Source: Rhodeus uyekii (lineage: Eukaryota > Chordata > Actinopteri > Cypriniformes > Acheilognathidae). From it: 64,000 nt of DNA. Both the position numbers and the translations under genes were made by a program. The notes under the pieces are model-generated. The model made no database searches. It saw only the letters and a list, made by a program, of their open reading frames with translations, and was not told the origin of the DNA. Below, in pieces: positions 12,058 to 24,156 of this stretch. Location: contig JAWRVZ010000004.1 in assembly GCA_037043235.1 (NCBI GenBank), positions 5,051,501 through 5,115,500 on the forward strand. Direction: 5' to 3'. How positions within the stretch are numbered: position 1 is the stretch's first letter; the number at the start of each line of letters is the position of its first letter.

Positions 12058-15000
12058 TCAGGACAGCCCCACCATGTGGTCTATTTGCCTCATGTACATG
12101 CTCTTTAGAGGAAGGCCAAAACGTCTCTCTTCAGGAATCCTTTCACACTATTGGACAAATGAAAATATGTCATTCTTATTTCTGACCACTTTTAAGATTT
12201 CATAATGTCCCTGACAAAACACCAGATTAAACACGCTAACACTGAAATGTTTGACAAAAAAATTGGTTTCTTTTTTTTTTTTTACGTTTGAAAATGTGGA
12301 AAAAAAAGAGCCAGCAATGGCTAACTGCAATTTTTTTATTAAAAAGAAAATCTAAATTAAAAAGGTCATGACATGAGAAATCAAATAAAAAGTTTTTGTA
12401 ACATTAAAACATCCTCATTGCAAACAAAGCATTTATCAAGTTGCAAAAAAAACGACTCGTTTTGTGGTTGCGGGATCTGTGACAGCATGTCTGAGGATTA
12501 CATGTTCAGAGAATATTGTTTTGTAAACGAGGCAGTGTAATGGAGATTTTGCAAAGAACGTTTTGTTGAAAGATGAAGCAGTCAGATGTATTGGATCTGA
12601 CAGCAGCAAAATATAAATTATGGTTTTATATGGATAATGTTTTCAAAACACTTACTCATGTACAATAGCAAGTGGGCGTTGATACGTTTTTTAACTAACG
12701 AGCCTTAAGAAAGTCTCCCGTTAAAAACAGATCATTTAGGACAGAGGGCCAGAATGAGAATAAAAATATAGATTATCCTGCATACAGTAATACCTTGAGA
12801 TACGAACATAATCCGTAACTCGAATTGCTTGAATCTCAAATAATTTTTCCCATAAGAAATAACAAAAAACAATGAATCCATTCGAGCCCTCTGGGCTGCT
12901 CCGAATGCTTGAACACCTAGCGTCCACGTCTCTAAGGCTTGCTTGTATCTTGGAATACTTGTATGTCGGACGCTCGTATCTCAAGGCATTACTGTATAAA
13001 TTTGATTTTGTTCAGGGTTGTTTTGTACAAAAAACCTTCATTAACATTAAAACAATTTATAATAAAACATGTCATGACCCCTTTAATTCACATAATTTTA
13101 GTATTAGTGCACTCTCTCCAGTGAATAAACCATCATTTACATCCAAGCACTGAATCCCTCCTTTATAAACAGTTTTCTGTCTGTAGCACGAAAAAAAAAA
13201 TCAGGTTGTGAAGGAGCATATGACGTTGCATTCATGAATCAAAAGATCCACTAAGATCACCACAATTCAAATTCAAAAATGGGATGACTGGTAGTTTGTG
13301 TTAAACCAATTTCTTACGTTGCTTATGTTGGCTGGAGGCTCTTTGTTGGGCTCTTCACACGGGAATTGCTCTTCCCAACTTTTCTCCCTGAAGCGTTGAT
13401 CTATCGGCACTACGTGGCCTTCTGTAGTGAAAATGTACTTATTCTCAGACTTGTGCAGCGGGTTGTCTTCATCGAAGAGCTGCAAAGGATTGTAAAATAA
13501 TCAGTTAGTGATTGACATGAGAAAATTGACAACGTTCTACTGACCTTTATCTTGACTGACCATGTTTATAGTTTATAAAATGACTAAATACTAGTGAGAA
13601 TGACAACATTTAAAGGAGAGAACATATAGAAGAAGCCAACTAACCAAATAAAGGTATTTGCAGGTTTCGCTGAGAAAGAAACTCTCCATGCGATCTTCTT
13701 TGGACTTATCCACCACATGATGGAGAGTAGCATAACCACACCTGAGAAGCAGGGGGGAAAAACGATTGTCCTGAGAACAAGCCAGCATGCACATCAAATC
13801 ACTTCCTGACATTTTAATCCACATACCTGACTTTGGCATTTTTTTCGAGGCTTTCAAGGATGTCCATCCCAACATGAAGATAAAAAGGATTCTTGGTTGC
13901 CTGTAGAAGTTCATCATTCATTATACTGTAATGCTGCAGAGTCTAAAAATCTGGTTATAATTCAAAGAGCAGAAAGAAAAAGTTTGTACCTGATAGAGCA
14001 GGTATGTGGACTCTACTAGTTCAGGTCTTAAAGGGTAGAAGAGAACATCTGGGGCCTGAAGCTGCCAGTTGTATCTCTCAGGTAGAGCCCCGAAACGCTT
14101 CCAAATTGCATAGTAGAAGGCATGAAGGCAAATGGCATTTTCAACATCTCCATTCAAAACCTGAGCAACAGAAATGTGTGTAGCTGGTTAATGAACTGAA
14201 TGAAAAAAGGCTTTCAGCAGGTCTAGTTTTAGTTCAAGAGTCCAAAGTCCAGTTTTGTATTCACTGGAGTAAAGCAGTATCCACAGATATAACTGAAACA
14301 CTGTTCAATTAGTTGAACAACTGGATTTTCATATTAGATCTGAAAATCGTTGTTGATTACTAAGACAATTGGTCTGTTATACACAGGCAGCTGCTTCAGA
14401 TGAAATAAAACCAAACTTCATAAGGAGCAGCTTCAAAGCACCAAATTGGAAGAAAATTATTTCTAAAGCAAACAACAATATTTTGATAAACAAATAAATA
14501 CTACCTCTCAAAAGTTTGAGGTTAGTATGATTTTTATGAAATAAATTTCACAGAGGCTACATGTATTTGATCAAAATATAAAAACAATAATATTGTGAAA
14601 TATTATTATGATTTAAAATATTTTAAACTGATTTTATTAAAGAACAGCATTTATTTGCAACAGAAAAGATTTCAATATAAAAATGTTAATGGTTAGATTA
14701 ATTTAATGCATCCCTGGTTATTAAAATTATTAAATAAATTCAAACATACTGACCCCAAACTTTAATGGTAATGTTGCTGCTTATAATAAAGACACATCAC
14801 TAGATTTTAGAACTATTTTTCCCCTGAATAATAAAGAATTAATTTATTTGTATTTAGAATGTACTATAATCAGATTTTACAAAGACAAAAGAGAGATTGA
14901 ACGAGAGTAGCAGGAGACAATTAAGACGATTCAGGTTCAGACCTGAAGTCCAGGAAAGAACGCCTGCAAAGAGTCAATCCATGTGTTCATGATCTGTCCA

Positions 15001-18000
15001 TTAAACATGTTCACATTCACATAGAGTGGGGGGTCGCCATCTCCTTCATTACATGCCTCTCTTCTGTAAAAGGTAAACAAAAATTGCACAATTATAAATA
15101 GGATTTATCAACAATAGCAGTTTAATAACACAATAGTTTAATTACAACACTTCAGTAAGATATCATTAATGCACACACTGAGTTTTGAGGTGAAAGTGTC
15201 ATGCTAAAACTTCTGCATATCTGTGTAGTAATGACACATTCACATCCAAGAAAATTTTTAATAAATTAACTTGCAAGCAATATATGCCAATCACCCACAG
15301 AATTCAAGTGACACACTTCATATCTGCAGGTGGTCAGACCAGTGTTGCCAGATTTCCAGCCCAACTACAGCAAAAAACCCGGCCATTTACAAAAATACCC
15401 GCCCAAGACCAATATTGTTGACGGGGGGTTGGAGAGAGAGACCTACACGCGCGATTGTTGTTGAGGGGGGTTGGGGGGTGTTTTAGTGGAATTTATATGC
15501 ATTTAAATATGAAATTTGGGCAGGTTTGTCATCAAAAACAAGCCCAATTTTTATCGACCAGCCCAATGCATTTTTTTCCGGTCGGACGTGACCAAAGGGA
15601 GCCCAATTGGGCGGGAATCCGCCCAATCTGGCAACACTGGGTCAGACACACATTTCCAAACTCTTTTGTTCTTTGGAAACTCAAACTGCAGCCACAAGCA
15701 GCTGTGGTCACACATCCACACGTTTATAATCACCCTCTTCTCAGGTGGCTCTGAATGCTCTCGTACGCTGCAGAGAACATCCTGTAATCTTCTTTCTCTC
15801 CAAATAAGATGTAAGACTTGAGGAGGTACTCATAGAACGAGTCCATGCCGGCACCAAGACCGCTTTGCTTTCCCACCCACTGACCAGTCTGAATGTTCAC
15901 CACATTCCCTAGAACACGGACAAAAGAATCAAAGATATGACATCACAAATAAAAGATCTGTAATTATTGTTTAAGGGAGGCCTAAAGCAAAATTCACACT
16001 GCAAGGCCTTAGTGCACAAATCTGATCTATTGCTCAAATTCAACTTTTTTTTTTTTTTGGCTGTACAGATTATTTTTTAAATGTGGCCAATATCAGATTT
16101 GAGTGGGTACAGGTCATAATCCTGAACTGACCTGCAAAATAGTACGCTGTCATACATGCATAAACAAAGAGGTTTTAGGTATTTTGTGCTAAAGAAACCA
16201 GTGAATTTGTACACCGCTTTCCTGTAGCTCAAACAGTAGAGCGTGGTGCTTGCAATGCCAAGGTCATGGGTTCAATGTAAGTCGCTTTGGATAAAATGCA
16301 TAAATGTAAAATGTACACAGGTAAAAAAGGAGGACGCATCATTGTGTCCACAGCAAAGATTTCCTCATTCTCGCTTTTATTTTAGCCTAAAGCCTAAATA
16401 TTATATTACAAATGGTTTGTTTTGTCAAATGACAAACCTCTATAGCATTATTTCATCCATAGAACACAACATTTTCCATACAATGATTGAATGGGTATAG
16501 AAATAATTTCATTATTAACTAATCATCTCATGAGTGTGTTGCTATTTTACAGACCAATAAAAAAAAGAGAAATACAGCAGTCGCCATAATACTTATGAGA
16601 ATTATAGCTCACTGTCCATCCAGTGAGTAACTTTGCTGCTGTATTCCATATTCACTGAATGACCAAACAACTATCAGTATGTAGAAACTTTGCACAGAAT
16701 TGTGATGCTTTTTTATCTAAAGTGACATAAAAGTCACATGAATTCCAATACGATTGTTCAGACTGTGGTCACGTCGCAAAACATCAGACTTCCATCTGAT
16801 TTTGGGTCACATATCGAAGTGGCCCAAATTAAAATAGAAAAGGTCAGACTCCATGTGGTTTGTGTCATGTACACTGTTATATTTTTTTTTTTAATGAATT
16901 TGGGCAACTTTTGCCTGCAGTCTGAATGTACCCTAAAAACACTTACCCAACAGCCCAGTTTCATTGCTTCTCAAATTCCACAGAGCTTTAACAGCCCGCC
17001 GGGCAACCCACTCAAACGTAGAGTCGCCAATCAGACGGCTAAGAATGCCAAACTCCACAAGCAGAGAACCCGCCCCTGCAGTACATGTCTCATTAATGCT
17101 GTCAGGAGGGACACCTTTCTTTAAATTCACCTGGATGAAAACATGGTAAGACAAATGTCAAATGCAGCAAAATTAGGCCATGTTTCTAAAATAGCTCAAT
17201 GTAAGTGGGTCTGACCCTGGGATAGGGGATGCCTGTGCTAGTGTTCTCAAAGGCAGGTAGCAGTCGAACAGCCAGGTCATGTGCCAGGTGCAGCAGCTCA
17301 TTGTCATAGTCCTTTAGCCCTATGTCCCCAAAAGGATGCCGTGAGTCAGTCAGCAGAATATGTGACGAGATTAAACTGCCAAGAATTCTGAAAAGGGAAC
17401 ATTTATTTCAGTTACATCCCGTTGGCAGAAACAACTCGTTAACAAAAAATATGCTGTTTAAAACACACTTTTTCGCTTCAATTTTAAAGCGCGAATGGAA
17501 CCGTAGCAGATCAGCCTAAATATTACATTACAAATGGTTTGTTTTGTCAAATGACAAACCTCTATAGCATTATTTCATCCATAGAACACAAAATTTTTCA
17601 TACAGTGATTGAATGGGTATAGAAATAATTTCATTATTAACTAATCATCTTATAAGTGTGTTGCTATTTTACAGAATAAAAAAAAGAGAGAAATACTGCA
17701 CCTAATGTTGGCCTCAAAGACTTGAACAGTGGAGTCCTTGTCAAAAGAGACGGTCTCAATCACCAGCTTAACAGCTCGATGGAACTCTGACACATTTCCA
17801 AGCACCTGCAGAAAAGGAAAACAAACAAGGGAGTACATTATGCATCAAAGTAAATGCTTTTGACTTTAATTAATTAAGCTGAGATAACTCACTTAAGTGC
17901 AGATAAATTCAAGGGTGTTTACTGGGATACAGATAAAACTGCTACTCCCTCTTTCTCTCCTCATGTAGTGATCAAATATCAACAGAAAGAATTTTAGCAA

Positions 18001-21000
18001 CAATAAAAAAATAAAATAATTAAATGTCCATTTAAGTAACCGCCACAGAGTTTCTTTTCCAGCATCTTTGGGATGGAAAACACAGCTCAAAAATGTTTAA
18101 TCTATGCTAGATTTTAGGTATACAAACATACAAAGGCTCACAGAGTAGAGCTCAAACAGTAGAGTGTGGCGCTTGCTACACCAAAGTCATGGGTTTGATT
18201 CCCAGGGAAAGCAAGAAGCGATTAGAATGTCAAGGTGTAGCTTGAATGCAATGTAAATCGTTTTTGGATAAAAGCTTCTGCCAAATGCATAAATCCGGGT
18301 CACGGCACCAAATGCTGACTGTAATAAAACAAAATTGGTTCACAAAAGGTTTTTCCACAGTGGCAGCTGAATATTGCAGCAGATGCGGCATTTGCGCCGC
18401 CAACAATGCAGGACGGGGTCAGGTAATGAAACAGGTTGGGCATCCCAGCCCAGATAGACCATTTTCACAACTGATGATAGATTACATTGAGCCAACACCC
18501 TCAAAAGAAAATAAATAAATAAATAAATAATAGACCAATAGCACTAACATATATGAGAATGAGGCTAAAGGGAAGGTCAAATCTTTCCAACTTTGAAGTT
18601 CTTTTCGAACAACGTCCTCATATGGGCTGGGAACCACAAAAACCTAGACCAATACCTGACACCCTTTTGTGTGAACATGACATGTTACAGTATTGTGTTG
18701 AACTGCGCAAGGTTTTCTCTAATGTCAACCAACAGGTTAAAGCAGCATTTCCAGTGGCAGCAGAAGGACCTCTGCATGATATCAGGCCAGGAGACTACGT
18801 TCTTGTGAAGGACCTGAGGCGGAAACATTGGAAGCAGAGGCGCTGGATTGGGCCATTCCAGGTGCTGCTAGTGACCCAAACAGCAGTGAAAGTAGCTGAG
18901 AGGAGAACCTGGATCGAAGGGACACACTGTCGAAAGGTGCCGGAACAACGAGTAACAACGTAAGAACAATGACAAAATACCATTTACAACCTAGTCGTTG
19001 GCAAATGCTGAAGAGATCAGTGGCTGAGGGATCACTATACACATTGATAAAATGTCATATTACCATGCTTTAAGTTTTCAAAAATGAAAAAGGTGTGGAG
19101 TGTGATAGAAATTGTATTTCTTATGTACTTACTAATCTTTAGAAGTATATGCACTTATTAATCCTTATCCTTAGACGTAAGCAAGCTTAACAATATAACT
19201 GAATGTTCTGTTTCTGTTGTATGTTGCTAGCAAGCACAGACCCAAACTGCAAGAAAAACTGCAAAAAGCAAGGTGGGGGCTTAGAAACTGTATAAAAAGT
19301 AATGAAACTTTTTGCTCTTTGCCTTCACATGCTTAGACGTTGTCTGGGTGTGTGAATGCCTTTCTTGCAAGAAATAAAGCTTTAAGATTGTTATACCTTT
19401 CGAGAATCTCACTTGTGCTTTATTGATAAATATTTAGGAAAATAATTTACACCACAGTAACATATAGATTACATTATTAAGCAGTTCAGCTGTTTTTGTT
19501 GCAAAATTAGACAAAAGCACAAAACATACTTTACTAATAGTATGAAAGACACAATAAGCTAGCAATAGTACACTAGTACACTGTGTTAAATGACCTCATG
19601 TCTCAAAGCACATAGCATTAGAATAATAATGAACATAAACGACTTACAGAGTGGGACTTGGACTTCAGATTCATTTTTATGTTGACACAGAAATGCAAAA
19701 TTCAGAATCTGAGAACAGCTCAGGGCAGTCTTGGGTTGCCATCTTGTAACTAAGGTTATGAAAGCAGCATAAGCTTGGTTTATTTTGTGGGGGGTGATAT
19801 TCAGAAGGAACTGTAAAATGTGGCTGTGGTTTGTGACTTTGTCTACAACTCTACATAGCCTTATGAAACGCTATGATGATGTGTGACGTAGGGGTATAAC
19901 AGTTCTCTGCAAAAATTAAATAAAGTCGAACTATACTGTTCTCCACCCACAGTTCAGCATGCATTTGCACTGCGGCTCATCTTAAATTCACATGTTTCGT
20001 TGAAAATGGCAACGTGTAAAACAGACAGACAGAGTTAGGCTAATGTATGTTTCTGTCGAAAGACAAACATTCTGGCTTACCAATGCATTACAAGAGCGAC
20101 GCATGGGCAAACCAGTGACTCATAAATTTTGTTCAATGGGAGTGCCGTAAGGTCTAATATGAATTTATTAATTTACGCAGTTGTCCTGACATTTCATCAG
20201 ATTGCCCTATCAGGGCTTACTGGGCATATGCACATTGATATTTAATATATCTTTATTTATATTTGCCTTGTTTTAAGGGTAGAAATAAGGTTGGGGTAGT
20301 TGTGGATGTTAACGAAGCCTCAAAACAAAAAAACAAAAAAAGACACAAATCACACAAAAATTGTCTTTAATGCTCATCTTGGTGAATATGCCAGCAGACA
20401 CAGTCGGTTACATCTTAAATGAATGTAAAAAGTCTAGAAAGACAATGTATGAGTAAAAGTATCAGTGCAGTGGATCTGTGCATTATGGTTTAAACTGGCA
20501 GGAGAAAGTCTCAGGACAAATCATTGCGTTCTATCCTTTCACAAAAGGTATGTACTTTTTTATCTAAGATGACCAAGACAGAACAGATAACATAAACATT
20601 TCAGCTGTTTCAGAGGCTGACTTACCAACAGCGTATCAAGAGCATCGATGAGGGTCAAAGAGTAGTTTCCTAGGACATCGTTGATGTTGATATTTGACCT
20701 AGGAGAAACACACAAGCAAATGTAGACTTGGGGGTATTTTTTTAATCCAAAGTACATTGAAATTCAAAAATAAAAAATCCTAAAAAACTCTGGTGCTGGA
20801 TATGAATATGCCTTAAAGGACTTTTGGGGCTGACTTTAAAAGTTTCTACTTGTAACTCATCAGTTAACAACTCACTAAAGGAACAAGATTGATTTGCAAC
20901 ATTTTTTTATAACATAAGCATTAGATTCACTTTTCGCAAGGCACTTTTTGACCAGAAAAATGCATGGAAGCAAAGGGAACAAAGAAAGACTTAAGTGTAG

Positions 21001-21670
21001 ATGAATATCTTCATAAATACAACAGGTCATGTCAAGATCAGATCTTCTCAGTCTGCTCTTCGTGAGAATTCACTAAAGTATGTAGCTATTAAAAGATCCA
21101 AGAGCAAGCATAATGACATTATACAGCACATTTAAGCTGTTTGATGTTTCATGAACTATTACAAATGGTTGATTTGAAGGTTGATACTAATTAGACAGCA
21201 ACTTACGGGTTGAGCACGTCAGGTCCTCGACCCTCACAAGCTATAGGGTTCAGTTCATCATCTGGAAAAGCGAACTTCATGTAGTTATCATATCCGAAAT
21301 AAAACATGTCTCGCGCCATTCCCTTCATTTTCACTTTAAGCGCGTCAGGGAAGGAGCTGTACTTTCTTTCATATTCATCTCTGCCCTCCTGAAAGAAACT
21401 GAGGTAGGATTTATTTGACGAATTCCCATTTGTCTTAGAGAAGGTCTTTGCTTGAGCTTCCCTGTGGTCGTACAGGTGCTGCGGCCAGACGTTAGTTCTG
21501 ACTGTTGCTCTGTCGCCGTCATCGAGAAGATCGATTTTATGCAAGTTGAACGTGAATTTAATGGGGAAGTCAAAGCCCCAGCTGGGTCCCAGTCCAAACG
21601 CTAGCCACACAGCGCAATTTAGCAGCACTCTCAAAACAAGAAGACCCACGACTATTGACCTCCATTGCAT
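12058..21670 (-). CDS. edem1: ER degradation-enhancing alpha-mannosidase-like protein 1
   Basis: EDEM1 is a glycosyl hydrolase 47 family protein of the ER that directs misfolded glycoproteins to ER-associated degradation. Coding exons in transcript order: 21670-21207, 20698-20626, 17805-17702, 17387-17216, 17130-16947, 15908-15734, 15063-14943, 14160-13990, 13900-13827, 13741-13645, 13479-13318 and 12147-12058. All borders are GT-AG, phases agree, and the total is 628 aa (human about 657). The first exon encodes an N-terminal hydrophobic anchor (about residues 5-28), then KVKMKGMARDMFYFGYDNYM. GH47 motifs follow, such as NYSLTLIDALDTL, SFDKDSTVQVFE, ETCTAGAGSLLVEFG, GLGAGMDSFYEYLLKSY and YPLRPELVESTYLLYQ. 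The last exon reads RQIDHMVGLS-stop, close to the conserved family end. The N-terminal linker is shorter than in mammals. Introns contain a hAT MITE, SINEs, a retroviral integrase fragment and a duplicated intron segment. The gene lies tandem to arl8b. Confidence 0.97.
12785..12994. mobile_element. short Tigger/pogo-like MITE in edem1 last intron
   Basis: The ends CAGTAATACCTTGAGATACG and ...CGTATCTCAAGGCATTACTG are inverted repeats. TA lies on both sides (12783-12784 and 12995-12996). At 210 bp this is the smallest copy of the family here, consisting of little more than subterminal repeats. Confidence 0.8.
15340..15639. mobile_element. hAT-type MITE with perfect 8-bp duplication in edem1 intron 6
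   Basis: Exactly 300 bp, with ends CAGTGTTGCCAGATT and AATCTGGCAACACTG. It is flanked by identical GGTCAGAC copies (15332-15339 and 15640-15647). The interior is made of repeated CCCAATT/GGGCGGG-type words and has no transposase. It lies 95 bp from the donor of edem1 exon 6. Confidence 0.9.
16220..16312 (+). mobile_element. tRNA-derived SINE, internally deleted
   Basis: It contains an A-box-like CTGTAGCTCAAACAGTAGAG, then CAAGGTCATGGGTTCAA where the B box would be, cut short. It joins directly to the LINE-like tail GTAAGTCGCTTTGGATAAAA and GCATAAATGTAAAATG. The comparable copies at 18143-18295 and 30370-30481 keep the segment missing here. Confidence 0.7.
16391..16580. repeat. duplicated intron segment, copy A (edem1 intron 5)
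   Basis: About 190 bp, nearly identical to 17513-17701. Both run from AGCCTAAATATTA through TTGTCAAATGACAAACCTC, TGAATGGGTATAG and GCTATTTTACAGA to an A-rich AGAGAAATAC end. Only scattered substitutions and a short indel separate them. It is unclear whether this is a local duplication or two copies of an unrecognised dispersed repeat. Confidence 0.85.
17513..17701. repeat. duplicated intron segment, copy B, containing the exon 3 splice donor
   Basis: Partner of 16391-16580. On the minus strand this copy begins at the first base of edem1 intron 3 (GTGCAGTATTTCTCTC). The 5' splice-site flank of exon 3 is therefore part of the duplicated sequence. Confidence 0.85.
18143..18295 (+). mobile_element. 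tRNA-derived SINE in edem1 intron 2
   Basis: An A-box-like GAGCTCAAACAGTAGAGTG and a B-box-like GGGTTTGATTCCC are spaced as in a tRNA gene. They are followed by a middle region with AAGCAAGAAGCGATT and a tail, AATGTAAATCGTTTTTGGATAAAAGC, that matches the LINE 3' tails in this window. Confidence 0.75.
18297..19430 (+). mobile_element. old retroviral fragment: integrase pieces plus 3' LTR-like sequence
   Basis: The first part (about 18300-18515) encodes the end of an integrase zinc finger (CSRCGICAANN) running into the start of a catalytic core (FSQLMIDYIEPTPS). The second part (18553-18963) encodes the end of the core and the C-terminal domain (RPGDYVLVKDLRRKHWKQRRW, then a GPFQVLLVT-type strand). 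The DDE core between them is deleted. Downstream at about 19195-19420 is an LTR-like stretch with TATAAAAAG and AATAAAGC. It resembles gamma/epsilon-type retroviral pol but is a different lineage from the element at 42465. It lies in edem1 intron 2, in antisense to the gene, and is non-functional. Confidence 0.75.
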
Positions 21671-21900
21671 CTTTGCCTGCTGTCGTCCTTAAAAGTCATA
21701 ATTTACATCGACGTTACTACTTATCGAAGCGCAAAAGTCAATAGTTTTCCTCCTGCTTTCAGTTCTCAAACACTTCCTGTCAACAAACCAGCCCCTCCCT
21801 GGTCCTCAACGCTGATTGGTCAGCTGCCAGTAACGTCATGACGAAGAGGACGAATAGTTCATGTGGGCGTTACTCACACGCGCATTAAGCAGCGGAGATG
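21671..21900 (-). promoter_or_regulatory. candidate edem1 promoter/5' UTR
   Basis: CpG-enriched sequence immediately before the edem1 start. It holds a CCAAT box (minus-strand GACCAATCAGC near 21810-21822) and a CRE/UPRE-like TGACGTTA (near 21831-21841, minus strand). EDEM1 is induced by the IRE1-XBP1 branch of the unfolded-protein response in other vertebrates. A perfect ERSE (CCAAT-N9-CCACG) was not found, so the regulatory reading is tentative. Confidence 0.4.
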
Positions 21901-23229
21901 TCGTGGCAGCTTAACTAAAAGAATCCCAGCATTTCTAAGCCAATGAGAAGATCACATGTGTGATGTGACAGAGTACATTCAGTACATTCTTATCTATCTG
22001 TAATGTTTAGTTGTAACTATAGCTACAGTTAAGCATTAGCACCGTCTCTACTACTATGAACTAATAACAATATTAAAAATCTTTAGTAAAAATAGATATT
22101 AATAAAGTTTTAAAAATTTGCATTACAATAAGTTACATACTTTATACTAAAAACCTTAAAGATTAACACAAATCATTTTTGATTCTAAATGTAAATTTGT
22201 TATATATATATATATATATATATATATAGCTTAAAATAAAAAAATAAAAAATTATATATATATATATATATAATTTATTTTTATTTGTATTAGTAGTAGC
22301 AGTCTTGTTGAGATACGTAAACTAGAAACTATGCAAATATTTCAGTAACAAAAAGGGTTGGATATCATTTGAATTCTTATTCATAATTCAATTCCAATAC
22401 AGTAAAAACAACAACAACAACTTGGATGTCTTTCACTTATTCTGAGTCTCTTATTGTAGATAAATACCATGAACAAAAATCAACAGGCTTGAACTACGAG
22501 TTAAAAAATAGCAAAATTATATTAATTCATGTAAATTAATTATTAATATAATAATTAATATACAATGTCAAACATTATTAAATACAAGTAAACACTCAGT
22601 AATTAAACAGGAACAAAGAAACAAATTAGCACACAGATAAATACAACTGAACAAAGATATGACTGAAATGAAGCGTTTTAAGAATATTAGTCATTATTAG
22701 CTAAAATAATACTGTACGTTATGCATTATAAATATAGTTACAAAAGTTAGTAATTTTAGAACAGCGGGTGAATTTTCTCCTGAGAACCAGAAAAAAAGTT
22801 GTGACTTTAGAATTTTATTCTTATAAGACAATTAAAAGACATGAAAAACACGAGGCAAAATCTTTATTTTTTTTCTAAATATTTTTTTTCATTCACAAAT
22901 CAATTTTTTTACCCAAACTTGGAATAAAGATGATTCTCAACTGTGTTTTATTATAAAAATGATTTAATATCCTTTTACTTTATGCAATGTGCGTGTAAAC
23001 ATGGCCATAAACGACATTCCCACTCACTGCAATGCATCTCGACACTGCATCTAATTTGCATAATAATGTGTTCTTGGCCTTCAAAATGTAATGAAAAAGG
23101 ATGTGTAATAATGGGAGTAATAATTGGGAATTTTTATATATAGCATTATAGGTTTATAACATTAATAATCAACTTTAGATATGACTATTCAATTTGACCA
23201 CAACATGAGTTAAAAAAAAATAAAAAATC
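21901..23229. other. AT-rich intergenic sequence between edem1 and arl8b
   Basis: No exon was recognised. It contains TA-rich microsatellites at about 22200-22227 and 22254-22272, with runs of A and T. Confidence 0.5.
22200..22272. repeat. two (TA)n tracts
   Basis: Two TA blocks separated by an A-rich spacer. Confidence 0.85.
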
Positions 23230-23262
23230 AGCCACAACAATGCAAGACATGTTGACAATCTA

Positions 23263-23268
23263 TTTATT
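23263..23268 (-). other. candidate poly(A) signal for arl8b
   Basis: A minus-strand AATAAA about 890 bp beyond the arl8b stop, in a non-repetitive stretch without coding exons. It is plausible as the end of the 3' UTR but not proven. Confidence 0.3.
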
Positions 23269-24156
23269 GGTTCATCATATTTACAAAAGTGCATTTATAA
23301 TAGTGGGGTTTCCAACATTTGCCTCCTTTCACAAATATTTAGTTGATAATGACAACAGTACAATAATCTACCTTAAAAAGCATGCCTTCAGTTCTTGCAG
23401 TTCAAAGCTGTCTTTCTCCAATCTATTTCCAGGTAGGCACACCCGGTATACTGGTTAGCATGAGGGACAGATACACTGCACAAGGCACTTTAACTTCACC
23501 TACTCTCTCTCTCTCTCAGCTCATGAACAGGATTCAAGACATCACTGAGCTAAACCAAAACCTTCACCAGCAAAACATTCATCCTCTCTAATATACGTAT
23601 ACTCACTTTTGTAAAAAAAAAAAAAAAAAAATCTTTTTGGATCATCATTTGTACATTTCTGCTGAGCTGTTCATTTACTAGATTGCTCCTCATTTATACA
23701 TTACAGATTTCGATTTGGGGGGGATTTTGGGAGAAAAAGAGAAATAGAAAGACATAAGAAGGAATTAAAGGACTGGAGAAGGAAAAAAAAAGGCTTAACA
23801 CTATATTAAAGTTTAGATTCTTCTCAGTTTTTCAATAGATTTGTCCAGGAAACCCCAAAGTGGAGACCATGGGACCTGCAGGGATTTGAAAAACCATGAA
23901 TCCGTAATGTTCAGCTGACAGCAGGCTGTAAGAGGTGGAGGAACTCATTCTGCAGGCTAGCGTCTTTTAGTGACTGATGTATCATTGATATGACTGACGC
24001 ACATGGGAAGAGGAGCTTGTGAAGAATTATGGGATCAGACAAGCAGGGTAGTGTGAGGGGAGCGGTATGGAGAACTGTACAGCTTCACAAAGTGAGTAGG
24101 ATGTGGTGTGAGAGGAACATGGCAGCAGATTGACAGCGGGCCCTTTGAAGACACTT

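Noticed and set aside
13273..13317. edem1 ending at the stop near 13273
   Set aside because: A GTAAGA donor at 13317 joins in phase to an exon at 12147-12058 that encodes the conserved EDEM1 C-terminus.
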